Below, one piece after another: positions 48,628 through 50,406 of a stretch of 50,406 bases of DNA. The stretch is from the NCBI GenBank assembly GCA_964458385.1, contig CAYWIS010000016.1, positions 1 through 50,406 of the forward strand. Reading direction: 5' to 3'. The DNA comes from JAHWKS01 sp964458385. Lineage in GTDB: Bacteria > Planctomycetota > Planctomycetia > Pirellulales > Pirellulaceae. Every line of letters starts with the position of its first letter. Position 1 is the stretch's first letter. Below the pieces are notes generated by a model. The model was not told the origin of the DNA. It searched no databases and worked only from the letters and a program-made list of their open reading frames with translations. A program made the translations under genes and the position numbers.

Positions 48628-49614
48628 TTAGTCTTTGGTCATGACCACGCGACGAGCACGCTCTAGCAACGGAACACGCATGTTGCGGATGTACGCCCGC
48701 AGAGCCTCGGAGCCGCCTTCCGCTTTGATGGCCGTGAGTGTGGCGGCCAGTTCCCGAAGCGGGGCGACCTCGGCCTGGGCGTTGTTCGATGCAATTTCCA
48801 CGGCCCGCTTGCTCATCGTGATTTGCTGTTCTGCGTCGGCCCGGGCCGTACTGATGTCGGCCGCTACCTGATTGCGCGTGCTATTGATGGCCGACAACGC
48901 CCGATCGACCTCCGGCGGCGGGTCGATGGTAGTGATCAGGGCCGCATCGAGTTCAATGCCGTAACGCCCAGGAGTGGAGCGGCATTGCTCCTCCATGTAG
49001 GCGTTCAGCAACGGGAGGTTCTTGCGCAAGTCGTTAATGGAAACCCCTTCCGACAACTCCACCGAGGTTTCGTTGGAGCCCTTGTCCGACTCGCCCACCA
49101 GGCTTTGCTCGCCTCGTGGGTCGGTAAAGTTGGCGATCCGCTCGCGCAGCACCGAGACGAAGAACCCCATGACGTGCTCCAGCGGACTCTCGACGCCAAA
49201 CAAGTAGGCGTACAGGTTGTTCTCGCTCACGCGGAAGCGAATTTGACCGTTGACGCCCGTGGTCAAGTTATCTTTGGTGACGGCTTCGATGGTTTCTTGC
49301 CGTTTGGTGGGGTCCCACTCCAGGCCGATGGCCTGCGTTGCGACGCTCACCTTATGCACCTCTTGCCAGGGCCACTTGAAATAGGGGCCGCCCGGTGGAA
49401 TGACGCGAATCTTGGGATATTGGTAGCGTTCTCGTTCGTCGGGCGAAAGGTTCGGATCGTCCATCTTGTCGGTGCTGCCCGGCAAACGCTCCGCCCGCCC
49501 GAAGCTGGTGATTGCGGCACGCTGGTCGGGTCGGACCGTATAAAACCCGGTGATCAGCACTCGCACCACGGCATAGATGCTCAGGCCGATCAGAAAAGCA
49601 AAAATCACCGACAT
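48628..49614 (-). CDS. SPFH/band-7 domain membrane protein (first of a pair)
   Basis: A 328-residue protein with a single N-terminal membrane segment (3-25). The SPFH domain begins TVRPDQRAAITSFGRAER and contains GGPYFKWPWQEVHKVSVATQ, then TKDNLTTGVNGQIRFRVSENNLYAYLF. A coiled-coil C-terminus follows (STARADAEQQITMSKRAVEIASNNAQAE). An acidic loop (about residues 150-185, with ESDKGSNETSVELSEG) is inserted in the domain. It is upstream of the other SPFH gene in one operon. Together they may form a hetero-oligomeric membrane ring. No NfeD-like or FtsH-like partner gene is in the window. Confidence 0.9.
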   Translation of the reverse strand: MSVIFAFLIGLSIYAVVRVLITGFYTVRPDQRAAITSFGRAERLPGSTDKMDDPNLSPDERERYQYPKIRVIPPGGPYFKWPWQEVHKVSVATQAIGLEWDPTKRQETIEAVTKDNLTTGVNGQIRFRVSENNLYAYLFGVESPLEHVMGFFVSVLRERIANFTDPRGEQSLVGESDKGSNETSVELSEGVSINDLRKNLPLLNAYMEEQCRSTPGRYGIELDAALITTIDPPPEVDRALSAINSTRNQVAADISTARADAEQQITMSKRAVEIASNNAQAEVAPLRELAATLTAIKAEGGSEALRAYIRNMRVPLLERARRVVMTKD

Positions 49615-49765
49615 GCTCGGATTCCTGAAAGCGAAAACATGCAGCAGCGAGCCTGTCTGAATTTACGTCGCTGGTAGAAAGGGGGCAAGGATCCGAGGAC
49701 GTATTCGCACGCGGTAAGCGAATCTTGTGGGAGCGACGAAGCAAATCTTTGTCAAGAAACAAAAA

Positions 49766-49796
49766 ACGGCCCGCACTTTGGCATAGTGCGGGCCGT
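49766..49796 (-). terminator. Intrinsic terminator of the YTV-repeat gene
   Basis: ACGGCCCGCACT (49766-49777) and AGTGCGGGCCGT (49785-49796) pair perfectly with a 7-base loop. On the minus strand a run of Ts follows (49765-49761). It lies 60 bp after the stop codon and is a textbook terminator. Confidence 0.85.
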
Positions 49797-49855
49797 GAAC
49801 GTGTCGTCAGACCAGCGTTACGGCTTGGGTCTTACGTTCGCGTCAATCGCGGTTC

Positions 49856-50406
49856 TTACTTGCAGCCGCAATCGGCTACGACGCAACCGCAGTGATTCAC
49901 CGGGCAGCAAACCTGCACCGGAACTTGCTTGCACACCACGCGGGGCACGCAGCGGGTCACCGTGTAGGCAACCTTCTTGGGAACGCAGATCGGCACTTGG
50001 ATTTCCTTGGTGTAGTGGACCGGCTTGCAGACCGTGTAGTGGATCTGGCGGGTCTTCACCTCGGGCACCATGTGGCAGACCTGGTAGGTGTAGGTCTTGG
50101 TGCGAACTTCCGGCACCATGCGGCAGACCTTGTAGGTCAGGGTCTTGACGCGTTGCTCGGGCACCATGCGGCACACCGTGTAGCTGATCGTCTTAACGCG
50201 TTGCTCGGGCACCATGCGGCAGACCTTGTAGGTCACGGTCTTCACACGTTGCTCGGGCACCATACGGCACACCGTGTAGGTGTAGGTGCGGGTCTTCTGC
50301 TCGGGCACCATGCGGCACACGGTGTAGCTGACCGTCTTGACGCGTTGCTCAGGCACCATGCGGCACACCGTGTAGGTGTAGGTGCGGGTCTTTTGCTCGG
50401 GCACCA
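49856..50406 (-). CDS. YTV-repeat, Cys-rich protein (partial, C-terminal part)
   Basis: The gene enters from beyond the right edge; 183 residues are visible, with no start codon in the window. The chain is mostly 16-residue repeats of the type YTVCRMVPEQRVKTVS, each with one Cys, recognised as the planctomycetal YTV domain. The last units diverge (YQVCHMVPEVKTRQIH). The C-terminal 55 residues are a separate, Val- and Cys-rich tail ending CCPVNHCGC ... DCGCK. The regular Cys spacing suits intermolecular disulfides in a proteinaceous cell wall or surface layer, which is what these proteins are thought to help form. No membrane segment is seen in this part. Confidence 0.92.
   Translation of the reverse strand, partial: VPEQKTRTYTYTVCRMVPEQRVKTVSYTVCRMVPEQKTRTYTYTVCRMVPEQRVKTVTYKVCRMVPEQRVKTISYTVCRMVPEQRVKTLTYKVCRMVPEVRTKTYTYQVCHMVPEVKTRQIHYTVCKPVHYTKEIQVPICVPKKVAYTVTRCVPRVVCKQVPVQVCCPVNHCGCVVADCGCK
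50024..50406 (-). repeat. 48-bp tandem repeats in the YTV gene with a 96-bp higher order
   Basis: The block GGGCACCATG or a one-base variant recurs every 48 bp: 50063, 50111, 50159, 50207, 50255, 50303, 50351 and 50399. Each period encodes 16 residues. Towards the N-terminus (larger coordinates) two unit types alternate, KTRTYT and RVKTVS-like, so that nearly identical DNA recurs at 96 bp. This indicates recent duplication of pairs. The array continues past the window. Confidence 0.9.

Noticed and set aside
50024..50406. CRISPR-like array
   Set aside because: The 48-bp repeats are coding, contiguous without spacers, and translate into YTV units.

Overview
The window looks like a chromosomal scaffold from a planctomycete, most likely of the Pirellulales. 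It is GC-rich and dense in families typical of that phylum: a DUF1501 Tat-exported protein, a DUF1549/DUF1553 protein with c-type heme motifs, a cytochrome/WD40 protein, a pre-peptidase-domain protein, a DUF1593 hydrolase, a DUF6807 (PmoA-like) protein, a GlcG/HbpS-type protein, a YTV-repeat protein and a lone CsrA. The phylum is inferred from family content, not from a phylogeny. Bases 1-21 are the 5' end of a 16S rRNA gene on the minus strand, so the scaffold breaks at an rRNA gene. A run of ten Ns at 31361-31370 is a scaffolding join inside the DUF1501 gene.

Layout. 1-829: start of 16S, its leader, a strong promoter and a hairpin-rich spacer. 830-5983: aroH and plsC (+), facing a minus-strand ATP-grasp/inositol-phosphatase pair and an epimerase/CDGSH/SGNH run. 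6206-9740: two secreted S1C-type proteins, one with an intact triad and one apparently dead with a PDZ domain inserted in its protease fold, then a convergent lipoprotein. 10080-14789: FmdB-type zinc ribbon, asnS, an HSP90-family chaperone and a GlcG/HbpS-like protein. 14984-19063: a 1359-residue secreted VIT/VWA protein. 19154-22047: TPR protein, XdhC, a monooxygenase-like protein and a small membrane protein.

22215-31558 is the planctomycetal surface cytochrome cluster. In transcription order it holds DUF1501, the pre-peptidase-domain protein, the BIG2/DUF1549/DUF1553 protein and a cytochrome-WD40 protein with a 440-residue alanine-rich coiled coil. Upstream lie csrA with an uncharacterised 98-residue partner, two putative sugar-catabolic secreted proteins (DUF1593, DUF6807) and an alpha/beta hydrolase. 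36642-41392: an orphan ParB-like gene behind an AT-rich promoter, a secreted protein of unknown function, a nucleoside-type MFS transporter and a ceramidase-like secreted hydrolase. 41425-47289: TPR lipoprotein, ppdK with a long terminator, a CPBP protease and a Cys-rich metal-binding protein. 47668-50406: two SPFH proteins and the C-terminal part of a YTV-repeat protein that runs off the right edge.

I see no CRISPR array, insertion sequence, prophage or tRNA gene. The best candidates for under-described biology are the cytochrome-WD40-coiled-coil fusion and its neighbours, the PDZ-inserted pseudoprotease beside an active protease, the csrA-linked 98-residue protein, the VIT/VWA/secretin-like fusion, and the YTV array with its 96-bp higher-order repeat next to paired SPFH genes.
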